A DNA stretch of 64,000 nucleotides from Terebella lapidaria (Eukaryota; Annelida; Polychaeta; Terebellida; Terebellidae), in the NCBI GenBank assembly GCA_949152475.1, contig OX424557.1:26411462-26475461 (forward strand), in the 5' to 3' direction. Shown piece by piece: positions 47,058 to 60,410 of the stretch. Position 1 is the first letter of the stretch, and every line of letters starts with the position of its first letter. The notes under the pieces are model-generated. The model saw only the letters and a program-made list of their open reading frames with translations. It had not been told where the DNA came from and made no database searches. A program made the translations under genes and the position numbers.

Positions 47058-47784
47058 AAGTTTGACGATTATTCTTCCAGACATTAGTAGCATATTGTGG
47101 AATGTAATGTGTCTACGTGCGTTCAACAGCAATGAAAGTATTGGCAAATGCGTAGATATGAGAGCCAGTTCATGGACGAAAACAGTCACTTACTTGTATA
47201 TTCCGATATATGAACTACTTTCATTGAAATGTTATTGTTGGTATTAGCAAACTGAATTTGTATATATTATTGTGTATATTCTACAAAAAATCAATGTGTA
47301 CATATTTGTGTATATATCATTCAGATATTTATATTGTGCCATATTTGAAAAAAAACATGCGAGCAATAAATCTGGCGTTGTTCAGTCTGAGAACGATACT
47401 TCTTTCGCTTTGGTTTTGAAAACGAATACAAAATCACATAAATCACCAGCATATGAGCTCCCGTTGTAACAAAAGTACAAAAGGTATGAGAGAAGGGGGC
47501 TGATCGTATATGATTACTAATCAACATGCCACAGGAACTATAAATAATATGCACGCCATGGATTCTCCATTGTTTTATCAAGCAAGATATTCTGAATGTT
47601 AGCTGCAGGCTGGTGATTAGCGTACAAAAGAAATATAATGTAAGGGAAAAAAAGTCACAATCGTTCTTCAGAATAATTGCATTGAATATTATTCAACAAA
47701 CTTTTATTCCCAGTAACGATAGAATATAATCAATTCAATTGCATGAAAGGTTATTTCATGGTTCATTCTCTATGGCTCACAATA
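47058..47784 (+). other. 3' flank of copy A with poly(A) signal
   Basis: The AATAAA at 47365-47370 lies about 310 bp after the stop and is shared with copy C (63477-63482); copy B has GGAAAAAAA at the matching place. The rest is AT-rich without exon signals. Confidence 0.6.
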
Positions 47785-49010
47785 TAGCTGAGAATCTAAG
47801 AAATTGTCCAAATATATACACAATGTACTGGTTATTGATAACTCTATCCGTACAATAAAGCTCGATGGATTAGCGATTATAATGCGTAACTGCGTCTGTA
47901 ACGTTTTGAAAATCACCAAAACAGGGCAATTAGCAAAACATAATTCAACATTGGAATGATCTAAAACCAGATTGCGAGCTTGATACACAACTGAATAAAC
48001 TCGTTCGCCTCATCAGTATTAGCCCATACACTCGGGTCTTAAATGATAATGGTCCATTAAACACGAAGTTCATCAGATGTTTAGTGCAAATTAGAATCAA
48101 ACGTGTGTAACCGACACCTACAGGTCGTACACCTAAAAATCACAAACCTGTATGAAAATCAAATACATTCCTTGTATTGTAAACATGTATACCCTCTTCA
48201 TGATATGATCAAATAATTTAACATCGTCACAGCTAAAAATGATCTGACAGTTCCTCGCTGAACCGTCATCACCAGTGCACATATTTTCCTCATATTTTAT
48301 ATCCAAGGTGTGTCCAAATATATAGATGTGTTTGGTCATAATGCTTTCGTCATAACGTACCAGTTATTGAACACTAGCTATACATGTATATCAAATTATG
48401 CTTGATGGATTAGTGACCATCATGCATAACTGCGTGTTTAGAGTTTACAAATGACCGAACTGTGCAACACATTTAACTCTGAAATGATTGAAACCAGACT
48501 GTGAACTCACAACAGAACTGAATGAGCCCATTCATCCACCAGTGTTACGGCAGCCCATACACTCTGTTTTAAAATGATAATGGACCACTGAGAACAAAGT
48601 TACAAATGTAACCTACACGCTAGTATTTGAATGATTCATCACCGTGTGTAAGCCGACACCTACAAGTCGTACACCCAAAAATCAAATTAAACGTGCTGTA
48701 ACATGTCGACCCCTTTCATGACATCATCAAATAACTTGAAATCGTCACAGCTAAGAATTATCTGACAGTTCCTCGCTGAGCCGTCGTCACTAGTGCACAT
48801 CTTTTCCTCATTTCCTCTATATCCAAGGTGCGAAGTTTTTTACTACATGTTACATTGTGAAAAATTGCCAAACTCAAAGCTAGTAGTTTGCCTTGGCTTT
48901 TTCAACAATCGCTTCCCGTCAGAACTACACAGAATACTATATAAGTCGGTATATATATCAAACTTCTGAAAAATTGAGTTGTTTCAGTGATACGGTGCAT
49001 TCTTCAAAAT
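47785..49010. repeat. D blocks 1a and 1b, tandem
   Basis: Two head-to-tail copies: 47785-48309 and 48310-49010, joined at CCAAGGTG/TGTCCAAATATA. Copy 1b is nearly the same as 29750-30412 by GIPC, while 1a is closer to the window's last bases. Both carry ordered minus-strand words encoding MCT(S/G)DDGSARNCQI, but lengths and frames differ between copies, so coding is doubtful. Confidence 0.85.
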
Positions 49011-49019
49011 TATGATCCA

Positions 49020-51400
49020 AACATAAATGATTCACATTAATGTTTTTTTGTAAATTCAATAAATAATAAAATCTTGAATATAGACTGTATTTTTCTATTT
49101 CAACTATATTACAGCATCAATTGCTATTGCTATGAAATATTGCCGTATACCATTGCAGGTTCCATATCAGTGGCAGTAACACTAGCTAATTAATGGAAAT
49201 TATATGATATGAATGCTGCACCTGACAGCGACTCTATTGAGCTCTGTGTGGAGCCTACACCGTGTTTATGGAGGACGTGTTGTGGTATTTCCTGGACATT
49301 TAATACATCTGTCAGCACCTCGACTGTCACCGGTCAAAAGTCACACAATGTCTTACTCCAACACTTCATTAGGAGTGGAGTGTTGGTTAACAATGTCAAT
49401 ATAGACACAATGATCATACGCGTTTTGACTTCTCAAGACACGCGATCATTACGTTTGACTGAGGTATATAATAAGGTACTAAGGTGTATAATACATGTAT
49501 ATAGATCGTATAATACAGTGTAATGTAACCTACAATGGAACCAACGAACCGGCGTGTCCAAAAAATATATTTTATCCTTTTTCTTTTCTAGTGTTTTTTT
49601 TTCTCTCTCTCTCCAAACTTAATGTCATTTACATACACATTATTAACACATGATAATTAAACATGATCAATACACTGATATTGCAAGGAATTGAGAACAT
49701 GATGATACATTGATTATAACAACACATACATGTAGGTTTACGTATAACGTTGATCATTTAGGTGACGGGAGCACGATAAAATATTACACAAGAGGAAATG
49801 GTATTGCATGCATTGGAGGGAAAATGCAGTATTATCTGTATTAGGCATGTAATATCAGGAAATTAACAATTAGCTAAGCGGTCAGATGACCTCAGATCTT
49901 ATTTGGAATTGTTGGAGCTTTCGTCAAAATAGTCGGCAACAAGCAGTACAAAATGGACCCCTATAGACCTGGTCACCACAATAGCTGACTGCGTTTTTGT
50001 AACCATTCAGAATACACTTCATTCATCGATATCAGATTGACCATATAAGTTCGGTACATGTATTGAGTCGACAACCCCTGTTGAGAATCATTTTGTTCCT
50101 TGAGAAGGTCACTACTAATTAGTCCATCCTGCTCACAGTCAACCACAATTACATGTTCATTCCACCGATGTAACACACCAGAACAACAGGGCAAAAACAA
50201 CAGGCACAACAGGAGTAAAATAACACATTTTACACTTTAATGTATTATTCAAACACCAGATAATTTCTTTGATTTGCTGATGTCTTCTGTTCTAGTGATG
50301 TAACTGGCTGATTTGTAATTAACGGTACCTGTATTGAACCGTGACTTGACTCCGTTGATTAAACATAATCGACGATTTTGATAATGAAAAATGACATGTT
50401 CTGTGCATCAGGGTAAAGTGGTTGCAATGCGCACTATCAGCACTATATGCAGTTCGAAACACTAGTATCTTTGAGCCTCGAGTCCGACCAATATGTTATT
50501 GTACATTTGAACAGGGTCCTTTGCTCTTGTGCATTTAGTCTTCATTCGCTCCAATAAAACCGCTCAAAGTTATTGGCTGTGTTAGCCTCCTATACTTGAC
50601 GCTGTATTCACTCCTGTATACATGTATTCGTGTTTTTCACAACCTTCAAGAACTTGTTTCATCAACATAAAGTGCCTGAGTATGTCTTTTCAGTTCCTTT
50701 ATCTAATTCAGCTCATTGTTCTATTATTTTCAGTACTGTCAAATTTATCCCGTCACACCAATTTATTTTGCTGATCTTTCTCACTCTATATTATACAACA
50801 TGACGTAATTACCCAGTACGGTACGAACTCATAACACAGTATCCCACAAGAGGCGCTGACACTTGAATATCTTGATCAAGTGCAACGAAAACACTTCCTC
50901 ATTGCTTCATTGTATGACCGAGAACTCGGCTGATTGCATTGTTTATGTTTCCGATCCATTGTTTCCCAATCAATGGAATCCACACGCGGTAATTGTCATT
51001 AGTAGACGATGTTAAGTAAAACAGACTTGGGATGCTAACTTGGACTCTCCCGGGAGAATTGACGCACAACCTTATTATAATTGCCATCAAAATATTGAAA
51101 CTTTCTGCTGACAAACTGAAAGAGATATAATTGTTTCAATTCTTTAAACTCTTAAAATCCTTAATTTTGTGAATCATTTGGTAAAATTTTCATTGAATTA
51201 ATAATGCTTAGATTTTTTATTTATTTGCTTATAAAACTATCTAGATGGGATATTATATATTAAATTTTGTATACGTGTATGCATTTCCACTGCTGGAGAG
51301 ATAGTTGGACATTCAAGAATAAGATTGAAGGATAGTTTCTCAAGGATACTGAAATTTGAAATTAACCCACTCATTTAAAATTCAATTGTACCGGAACATC
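49020..51400 (+). repeat. U block 2, upstream of copy B
   Basis: Starts directly after D block 1b with TTCAATAAATAATAAAATC, and includes the ATTGAGCTCTGTGTGGAGCC segment (49211-49380) and the conserved island (50843-51090). It is more diverged from blocks 1 and 4 than they are from each other. It has no insertion at the point where the 10.7-kb repeat cluster sits in block 1. Confidence 0.85.
50843..51090. promoter_or_regulatory. conserved non-coding island, copy 2
   Basis: Same three palindromes as copy 1 (CACTTGA/TCAAGTG, CCATTG/CAATGG, TCTCCCGGGAGA), about 0.7-0.9 kb before the copy B ATG. Confidence 0.6.
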
Positions 51401-51418
51401 TCCTTAGACAATAAGCTG

Positions 51419-51700
51419 ATTGGTGTCATGTCATCAACTATGTTCATTCACACAAGTCACTGTCATAATGATCAGCTGCTGTTGAAGTAGTAAGTTTGTC
51501 AGTGAAGCAGCCAATCAACATATCATGCAGCAGCCAGTTAACTCATTACGATATGACATTATACACTTGACACTTGTAATAGCCAATCAGAGGCCGCGAG
51601 GCAGCGCCACTAAGCCCCGCCTCTGTTATTGACGGTTCAGTGGTCAGCAACGGGTGGATCTTCAATAAAAGGGCCTCAGCAACCCAAAGTTTTCAAAACT
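51419..51700 (+). promoter_or_regulatory. core promoter of RhoGEF copy B
   Basis: ATTGG 51419-51423, CCAAT 51511-51515 and 51583-51587, GC box CCCCGCC 51615-51621, and AATAAAAGG 51664-51672, 88 bp before the ATG. Layout matches copies A and C. Confidence 0.75.
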
Positions 51701-51759
51701 GTCTCCATCACACTCACAGTTATCAGGTTTGAGGCTGAATAATCAAGAGTAACTCCAAG

Positions 51760-54585
51760 ATGGCATTTTTGATGTGTGGATCAGAAGGCGGACACAATAA
51801 GGATAATATTCCCGGAATGAGACCAAACAACCCAACAACACAATGTTTTGGTGAGTGAAAGCATCTATTCAATTCATTGCAAGCACAGACATTGTTTAAT
51901 GCATTCTACTCAAAACTGCAGTGGAAAATCCCAATATTGTTCATTTTAGGCTTGCGGACAAAGTTGTCGCCAGCAACACAGATGGAATCTTTCACGATGC
52001 CAATCACAAGGGGCGAGATTGGTTTTGGATTCACTGTCACTGGATCCAACCCTGCAAAAATCAAAGCTGTCAAACAAGGTACATTACATATATTTCACGA
52101 TCGTCCGAAAGCAGTCTGTCCGACTCTACTCACAAGTATAATATTGAATATCACAAAAATCATTTTCTTATTTTATAAATTTCACCAGAGTCTACAGCAT
52201 ATCTGGCGGGCCTGAGAAAAGGTGACAGCGTCATCAGAATCAACGGAGAGAACGTGTCTGGATTCCTGGCCGAGAGTGTTGCCAAGATTGTCAGGTTAGA
52301 GAAAATAATGTGCAAATGAAATTGAAAGCATCATAATGTGAGACTGTAATTACTGGTAATGAACAAGCTCTATATAGAAGAAATTTATCTTTCAGGGAGT
52401 CAAAAAAGCACATCGTTCTGGAGATTGAGAGAAAATGTAGAATAGACACAACTCCAAAACAGCCAGTTGATCCAGAGCCCACAAGTACAGGGCCGCTTGA
52501 GACAAGAACTCAAGAGTCAAGAGGACTCCTGACTGACTGTGACCATGAACAGGATCTTGTGTCTGCAGTCGACGACTTGATCCACTGTGAGAAGCAGTTC
52601 CTTGCCCAGATCCATTATGGGAGTCAGAGATATTCCGCTCCCATGAGACGTGATCTAATATCGTCCACAGAACACGTGACATTGTTCCAAAATGTGGAGA
52701 AACTCGTGGCACTATCTGAGTACCACTTGCACAAGTTAGAGCTGGAAGTAGCGGGATACACAGAGACACACAGCTGTCGGGGAAGTTTGACAGACACCAT
52801 CGGCTCGGTATACTTGCCCAAGTCTCTGATGATGTCGGATGGTTATGAGCAGTATTGTAACGGAATCCAGAACTCACTCCGCCTCCTTGTTGAGCTCAGA
52901 GAAGACGAAGATTTTGAGGCCTTTCTCCAGGTCAGACACACTGTGATTTCGTAGGATGTAAATAGGCTGTTACGAAAATAATATAAAAAAAAACATTTAT
53001 GAACTGCATATACATATTTTCATCTTTGTGTATCAACAGGAAGATTATCTAAAGAAAGAAGAAACAACCATAGCTGCTTTCATACGATCACCACTGCAGG
53101 TAAATATGACTCTAGGTTCGGCAAATTATTCCATGCATTTTTATGTGCGAACATTATATTTATACCACATTATAATTGCTAAATGGGCGAAAATAATGTC
53201 AGATATCTGTTTCACGCATTCTCCTTCATTCACTGATATTTTTTTTTTCATTTCAGTACTTAACAAATCTGACCGAGTGCTTACAGCAGATTCTCTCACA
53301 ATGTGAAACTACGGACGGCTCATCAGTTCACAACCTGGCTCAAGTCGTAGACAGTGAGTGTACCTTCCATCATTGATTGATGGCGTTACGAATGTAGTGC
53401 ATAGGTACATTGTACTCAAGCAGTTACGTGATTTGTCAAAAGGAATGCAACTAAACAGAACATCTTATTTATGAACCTTCGACTTTGCAGCATTGCGACA
53501 GACCTGTAACCGCATCAACGAAAACAACACCCGTCGCTCCACCAGTATGACGTCACTGATCTCAAGGTCATCTTGCAGTTCCAGGTCATCCAGCTCATCA
53601 AGATCATCTCTGGGATCTGTGTCCAGTCTGTCGTCAGTCAGCAGTCTGGATTCCTTGTCCAGCAGTTTTGCCTCGCCTCTCTCTAGATCTGCTCCTGGAT
53701 CGTCCAAGAGTGGATCCAACACTGGATCGTCTCCAGACAGTACTGGATCCTTCCCTCACAGTGTCGGATCATCCTCTAGCAGCATCGGGTCCAGCGTGGA
53801 TCCTGACGTCATGGACATCCAGAGTCGACTCATCTTCTCAAATGATGTCCAGGTATGCATACTGTATGGCTCACTGATCTGGTGACTGCATTTAGTTTCT
53901 GACAATTCAAAATGTCCGCCTGTATCAAAACATGTTTTTGGATTGCTGATGCTTTTTCCTTTCAGCCCTTCCAACTAGCGACAGCCACACGTCACATGAT
54001 ATACGCAGGCGAGCTGACTCATGTCAATGGAGACCAGGTTTGTTATATCTTACACTGTCAAAAGTTACTGAAATGCACATAACTTCAAACAACGAGAGGT
54101 CAATTTGAAATTGCTCTTAACAGTTTATGTGCAGTATCTGTATCTGATTTCAGTTGTATATCATTCTGATGAGTGACTTGTTGCTGCTGACAAAGTTTGA
54201 GGTTGACGATCATCTGCTTTTGGTGGAAAATCCCATTCTACTTCATGACGTCATCAACACCGAATATGGAGAGTCTGATTGTAAGTAACAATACACTGAA
54301 AAAAATTGAAAAAAAATTGAAAATGACAAAATATATTAATACACAAATGGTATGGTAGCTGAATGTAAATTATACCCTAACAACAACCTCCCCTTGTGTA
54401 TGACAGCACTGGACGTGTGTCTGACGATCGAGGCCGGGATCGACGAGGATTGGGTGGAGGAATGTGACGTCATCCTCACAGCGCCCTCTCTCGAGCAGAA
54501 ATACACCTGGAAAAACATCTTGGAACAGCGCATAAAATCCTGCCAAGCCCAACGAGACTTCCTGAACGCTGAAAACTTTTTCTGA
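51760..54585 (+). CDS. PDZ-DH-PH Rho guanine nucleotide exchange factor, copy B
   Basis: Ten exons: 51760-51850, 51950-52078, 52189-52294, 52396-52930, 53040-53099, 53257-53353, 53491-53852, 53966-54037, 54154-54280, 54407-54585; 585 aa with no break. Same plan as copy A. Differences include GLRTKLSPATQM before the PDZ, an extra RT after PLET, the full SCRGSLT loop in DH, YLTNLTECL in CR3, TTDGSSVHN (one codon longer), SDLLLLTKFEVDDH in PH and a Ser linker reading SSRSSSSSRS. This is the most diverged of the three paralogues, yet all splice phases and the ...NAENFF end are kept, which argues that it is functional. Its 3' flank lacks the AATAAA shared by A and C, so it probably uses another signal. 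Confidence 0.92.
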
Positions 54586-55249
54586 AAGTTTGATGATTAT
54601 TATACTAGACATTAGTAGCATATTGTGATATGTGATGTGTGTACGTGAGTTCAGAATCAATGAAAGTGTTGGCAAATGTGTGAATATGAGAGCTAGTTTA
54701 TGCACGGACACCGTCATATATATTCCGATATATGAACTACTTTCAATGAAATGTTATTGCTAGTAATACCAATATGAATTTGTACAGTCATATATATCAT
54801 TGTGAATATTCCACAAAAATTCAATGTGTACATAATTGTGTATATATTATTCAGATATTTATATTGTGCCATATTTGAAAAGAAAGAAAAACATGCGAGG
54901 AAAAAAACCCGTCAATTTTCAGTATGGTTATTTTACTTCTTTTGCATTGGTTTCGAAAACACATGTAAGATCACATAAAACACCAGAACATATTCCATAT
55001 CTTTTGTATCTGGAGTAGAAACAATATGAGCGAAGGGGACTGCCCATATATGGTCACTAATCAAGCTACCACGTGAAATTGTGTACAAAATGCACCCCAT
55101 GAAATTTCCATAGTATAGTCAAGCCGTATATTATCCACAATGTTAGTCGAAGAGAACAGAATATATAAAAATGCGTAACAATCTTATACTCCAGAATAAT
55201 TACATGAATATTACTTCATGAACGTTTGTCCGACAACAACCATAGAATA
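54586..55249 (+). other. 3' flank of copy B
   Basis: Paralogous to the 3' flanks of A and C for about 300 bp (GACATTAGTAGCATATTGTG and ATTCAGATATTTATATTGTG). No canonical AATAAA stands at the conserved position. It ends where U block 3 begins. Confidence 0.6.
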
Positions 55250-57000
55250 TGAACGCCTGACAGCGGCTCTATTGAGCTCTGTGTGGAGCCGACACCGTGT
55301 TTATGGAGGAAGTGTTGTGGTATTTCCTGGACATTTAATACACCTGTCAGCACCTCGACTGTCACCGGTCACTGGTCAAATATCACACAATGTCTTATGC
55401 CAACACATCATCGGGACTTCAAAGCTCTATATGATACAATTTAGAAAATTTTATAATATGTTTGCATATTTTAGGAAATATTCTTGGATTGAAACATATC
55501 CCTGATACCTGTTATAAAGCAGTGATAGGTTGAATTTAAAGCGTTCAAGAGGAAGTAAGTGCAGAAAATAAGTTGATAGAAAGTAATTTATGATCAGAGA
55601 ATGTCGAGATGAAATATCGCCTAATTTTGTTTTGGTTTCCAGAACTATTTATTGCAACAGCATTAGAACTGTTGAAGAATATTTATTCAAATATACATAT
55701 TGAGCTACATATATATTTTTGAACATTTCACATAATTTTCGATGTTTTGTATTATCGTCTCTGGTATACACAAAAGTTTACATAATGGTCCCACAGAACA
55801 CCGGGTTGACCAGAATATTATGGTAGTTATCTTGACCATTTGTTACATGTGAACAACAAACTCTATATTGAAATAACTGATATATTCAATTAGACAGAAA
55901 ACCGTCCATTGATATCACACATTGACCCCTGTTGAGAATCACTTTGATCCTAGCGGAGGTTACTTCTAATTAGTCCATCCTACTCACAGTCAACCACAAT
56001 TACGTGTTCATTCCACCGGCGTAATCCACAGAACAACAGGGCAAAAACAACAGGCACAACAGGGGTAAAATAACACATTTTACACTTTAGCTTATTATTC
56101 ATATAACAGATGCCTCTTTGATTTTGTTGATGTCTACTGTTTTCATGATACAACTGACTGATTTGTAATCAATGGTGTGCGTTTCTGAACCATGACCTCA
56201 TTCCGTCAATGAAATACAATCAACATACATGTATAAGATATTGACAAATCACATGTCGCAAATACACTGAGGGAAGTGGCTACATGGCGCGCTACAGGTA
56301 CTATATGTGTATGTATCTTTGAAAGTTAATTCTGTCCGACCACGTATGTTATGTCCGACCACTTACGTTATGTTATGCTTCGACACATTTTGAGACTTTA
56401 TTTCCATTCACGACTGCCTTAAAATGAAAGATGTCGACTGCATTCCCTTCATATATTATTACTTGTAGGGGTGGATTTACCTTGGTATGTGACATTTATT
56501 TTTATGAACTTTGAGAACCTGTTTCATTAAAATAGTTGTGTAGTGGGCTTGAATGGGCATTTTTTTAATTCCATTATCTAATCGGCCCATTGTTTTAATT
56601 TACTACTGAAGAAATTCACCCGTCAGGCCAAATTATTATAATCAACATTCTCGCTCTATGCTGCATGATGTAAGTCACCAGAATAGTTCGAATTTGCACA
56701 ACAATATCCCACAAGAGGCCCTGACACTTGAATATCTTGATAAAGTGCAATGAAAATACTTCCTCATGCTCCATTGTGTGACCGAGACCTCGGCTGATTG
56801 CATTGTTTTTGTTTCCGATCCATTGTTCCCCAATCAATGGAATCCACACGACGTAATTGTCATTAGTAGACGATGTTGAGTAAAACAGACTTGGAATGCT
56901 AACTTAAACTCTCCCGGGAGAATTGACGCACGACCTTGTTATAATTGCTGTCAAAATATTCGATCATTCTCATGACAAACTTGGTCAGTTAAATATATAA
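55250..57000 (+). repeat. U block 3, without a gene
   Basis: Contains the ATTGAGCTCTGTGTGGAGCC segment (55252-55425), the (A/C)AACAACAGGCACAACAGG stretch near 56035 and the conserved island (56705-56950), in the same order as the other blocks. It stops before any promoter or exon, and U block 4 starts at about 57270. The four-to-three ratio of upstream blocks to genes points to unequal exchange. Confidence 0.8.
56705..56950. promoter_or_regulatory. conserved non-coding island, copy 3
   Basis: Retains CCATTG/CAATGG and TCTCCCGGGAGA; the first palindrome has one mismatch (TAAAGTG). It remains well conserved although no gene follows directly; the next promoter is 3.1 kb away. Confidence 0.55.
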
Positions 57001-57269
57001 TTGTTGTCAAATGCTCCTCCACTTCCTGCAATTCTCCACTTTTGTGAGCGTTCACAAATATTCACATCTCTAATGTTTGAAACGTATGTAACAAATTATG
57101 CAGCCATATCTCATAAATTCTCAGAAATTCTTATCCTGCAAATTCTCTAAAAATGTTCAGCCTGAAAGTATATCCCCTTTCTCTGGTTGGCATGCTTACC
57201 ATTCGCTGACTCATTAACTTGGCCCATACCTGTTGGTAGTAATACTTACTACCGGTAATATAAGTTTCT

Positions 57270-60050
57270 TGACTCCCCTGACAGTGACTCTATTGAGCTC
57301 TGTGTGGAGCATATAGCGTGTTTATGGAGGAAGTGTTGTGGTATTTCCTTGACATTTAATACACCTGTCAGCACCTCGACTGTCACCGGTCAAAGGTCGC
57401 ACAATGTCTTATCCCAACACTTCATTAGGACTTCAGAGAAAATTATGTGTACATATTTCAGAATACCGGTATATTCTATGAAACATATCCCCGATACAAT
57501 GCTGTATAATCCGTGTTTGTTACAAGGCAGTGATAGGTTGAAATTAATATTTGCAAACATTCAGAGAGAAAGTAACTGATGATCAGAGAAAGTCAAGACG
57601 AAATATCGCCATATTTTGTTTTGCTAAACAGGACTACTTACTTCAACAGCATTGGGATAAACATATTGTAGAATATTGGTCCAAATATACACATTGAACT
57701 ATACAGATTTTGTTAGAATTAATTCTGACATAAATTCTGGTGCTTTGTATTGTCAAGACCTGGTATACACAAAAGTGTATGGGGATTGCTCATTTTCGTC
57801 TACATTGTGTTACACAGGAAAACAGGACTTCAGAAAAATCTTTTAATTGGAAGGTTAGTTTTTTGCGGATCTGTTTAACCATTGCTAAGTCAGATTTCAG
57901 TACCTCGTGTATTACAGCTTTATATATTTTCGAAAGTGTGATCGAATGCAATGGAATCGTTCGGCTGTTCTGACTCTGTTACGTTACTTCCTGACTTTAA
58001 ATCCTCAAACTATGCACAATTACATGTAGAGAAGAAAGATGATGTGAACTGAGCATACAATGAACACAATAGTCGTTACATAATGCTCCCACATGAACAC
58101 CGGGCTTGGTTAGTTACTTGTCCATTTGAACAATCAACTCTATATTTGAATCTTGGATATATTCAATCTAACTTACAGAACTTTGTTGCATCTACAAAAC
58201 CCCTGTTGAGTGTTACTTTGTTTCTTGAAATGGTGACTTCTTATTAGTCCATAAGACTCACAGTTCACGTGTTAATTACACCGACGTAGTACACTGAAGC
58301 AACATGACAAAAACAACAGGCACAACAGGAGTAAAATAACAGATTTTACACTTTGATGTATTATTCAAACACCAGAAAATTTCTTTGATTTTGTTGATGT
58401 CTATGATTCAACCATCTGTAATTAATGGAACCTGTATTGGACCGTGATTTGATTCTGTTAATGAAAGACAATCAACAACTCAGATATTGACAATCATATA
58501 TGTACTTATGCACCGAATGAAGTGGTTACGGCGTACTAGAGGCACCATTTGCAATTAGATACACTGTATCTTATGATGATAATTTTGAACAGGAACATTT
58601 GCTTTTACACATTTTCAGACCGGTTTTCATTCGCGCCAGGTTTCGTTGGCTGCATTCACTTCCAATAGTATTATTAACTACAAGATGGATTTACTTGTAT
58701 ATATATATTTTTCAAAATCTTTGAGAACCTGTTTCATTTTACAACTATGTTTCATAGTTGTATAAACTGGTTGAGAGTGTTTTCAGTTCTATTGTCTAAT
58801 TGTTTTATTGTAGTATTGTCGAAATTCACCCTTCACGCTAATTTATTTTGTTATGAACATCCTACATGACGTAATTAACCAGTACAGAACGAACTCAGTA
58901 TCCCACAAGAGATGCTGACACTTGAATATCTTGATCAAGTGCAATGAAAATAACTCCTCATTACCTCATTCTGAGGCCGAGATCAATGGAATCCACACGC
59001 GTCAATTGTCATTAGTAGAAGGTATTGAGTAAAACAGACTTGGGCTGCTAACTTGGACTCTCCCGGGAGAATTGACGCACGACCTTGTTATAATTGCTAT
59101 CAAAATATTGAACCATTTTGCTGACACAGTGAATGAGATACAATTGTTATCAATTTAGCATTGTCAAAATCTGTAAATTGGTAAATTCTCCTCGAATTGG
59201 AGTACAGATATTTATATTTTCAATTGTTTTTAAAACTTATCAAGATGGAAAATAATCTGGATTTAAATATCCAGATACATCTCCACTTCTACAAACGTAA
59301 GAATGAATAAATGAATCTTTATTTTCATTTCCAATTTCCAATTGTATGATACATTTGAACATAATTCAGCAGAGGTAGTTTTTTAATGGAAATGATGGAC
59401 AAGCTTAGTAAAGCTTACTGTCTTCCAGCGTGCATATGAAGAAAAGAAAATTACTAGATAAATAATGATTTGATATTGTGGGTTCAAACAAACCATCGCC
59501 TCAAACCACGCAGGACTATGGTATTAAAATAATAAATAGATAAACATCAAGCACCAGATCAGGCAGCGTGAAACACGTAGATCACATAATAGTAGCTTCA
59601 AGTAGCTTCAATATATGTTTATCATGCTTATGCTTACAGTAATTAAAATAGTTTTATAGTAATTACTGTACTCTGAATCTTACATTGATTTTCAATTTCA
59701 AATTCAACATTAAGTCATATACTGTATTGGTCATAATAGTGGCATGTGCCCTAATAGTAAAGCGCACCCCTCTTTACCCCCCAAATATTCGAATTTTATA
59801 ACCTTGTAATTGACTTTATATCTTTCTGATAAAATCTTAGAGTGTTCCAATCCATATATTTATGCTATTTGACACGGGTACTTTAATCAGTGATTTTCTC
59901 AAATTTGACCTCAAGTTTGATCTCATTTTTGCGTGCGCTGCTGCAGGAGGTCTTGCTTTGGCGCGCCGTGCTACTATTAGGACCAATACGGCAGTCATAT
60001 AATGGAGTTAACCATCAGCTCAGCACATTCATTTATTTGGGCTAGAATAC
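57270..60050 (+). repeat. U block 4, upstream of copy C
   Basis: Begins with the CTCTATTGAGCTCTGTGTGG segment and runs to the copy C promoter. From about 59100 it matches U block 1 nearly base for base, including GCTTTGGCGCGCCGTGCTAC, which is absent from block 2. Its conserved island (58902-59100) has lost ~45 bp that contain one arm of the second palindrome. Confidence 0.85.
58902..59100. promoter_or_regulatory. conserved non-coding island, copy 4, shortened
   Basis: Keeps CACTTGA/TCAAGTG and TCTCCCGGGAGA but reads GGCCGAGATCAATGGAATCC where the others have ~45 bp more. Confidence 0.55.
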
Positions 60051-60069
60051 CTCCTCAAACAATAAGCTG

Positions 60070-60350
60070 ATTGGTGTCATCTCATCAATTATGTTCATTC
60101 ACACAAGTCACTGTCAGAATGATCAGCTGCTGTTCAAGTAGTAAGTTTGTCAGTGAAGCAGCCAATCAACATATCATGCAGCAGCCAGTTAACTCATTAC
60201 GATATGACATTATACACTTGACACTTCATACAGCCAATCATAGACCGCGAGGCAGCTCCAATAAGCCCCGCCTCTGTCGGTCGCGGTTCAGTGGTCAGCA
60301 AAGAGTGGATCTTCAATAAAAGGGCCTCAGCAACCCAAAGTCTTCACAGT
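60070..60350 (+). promoter_or_regulatory. core promoter of RhoGEF copy C
   Basis: ATTGG 60070-60074, CCAAT 60162-60166 and 60234-60238, GC box CCCCGCC 60266-60272, AATAAAAGG 60315-60323, 88 bp before the ATG. Layout matches A and B. Confidence 0.75.
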
Positions 60351-60410
60351 TGTCTCCACCGACTCACAGTTATCAGAGTTTGAGGCTGAAAAATCAAGAG
60401 TAACTCCAAG

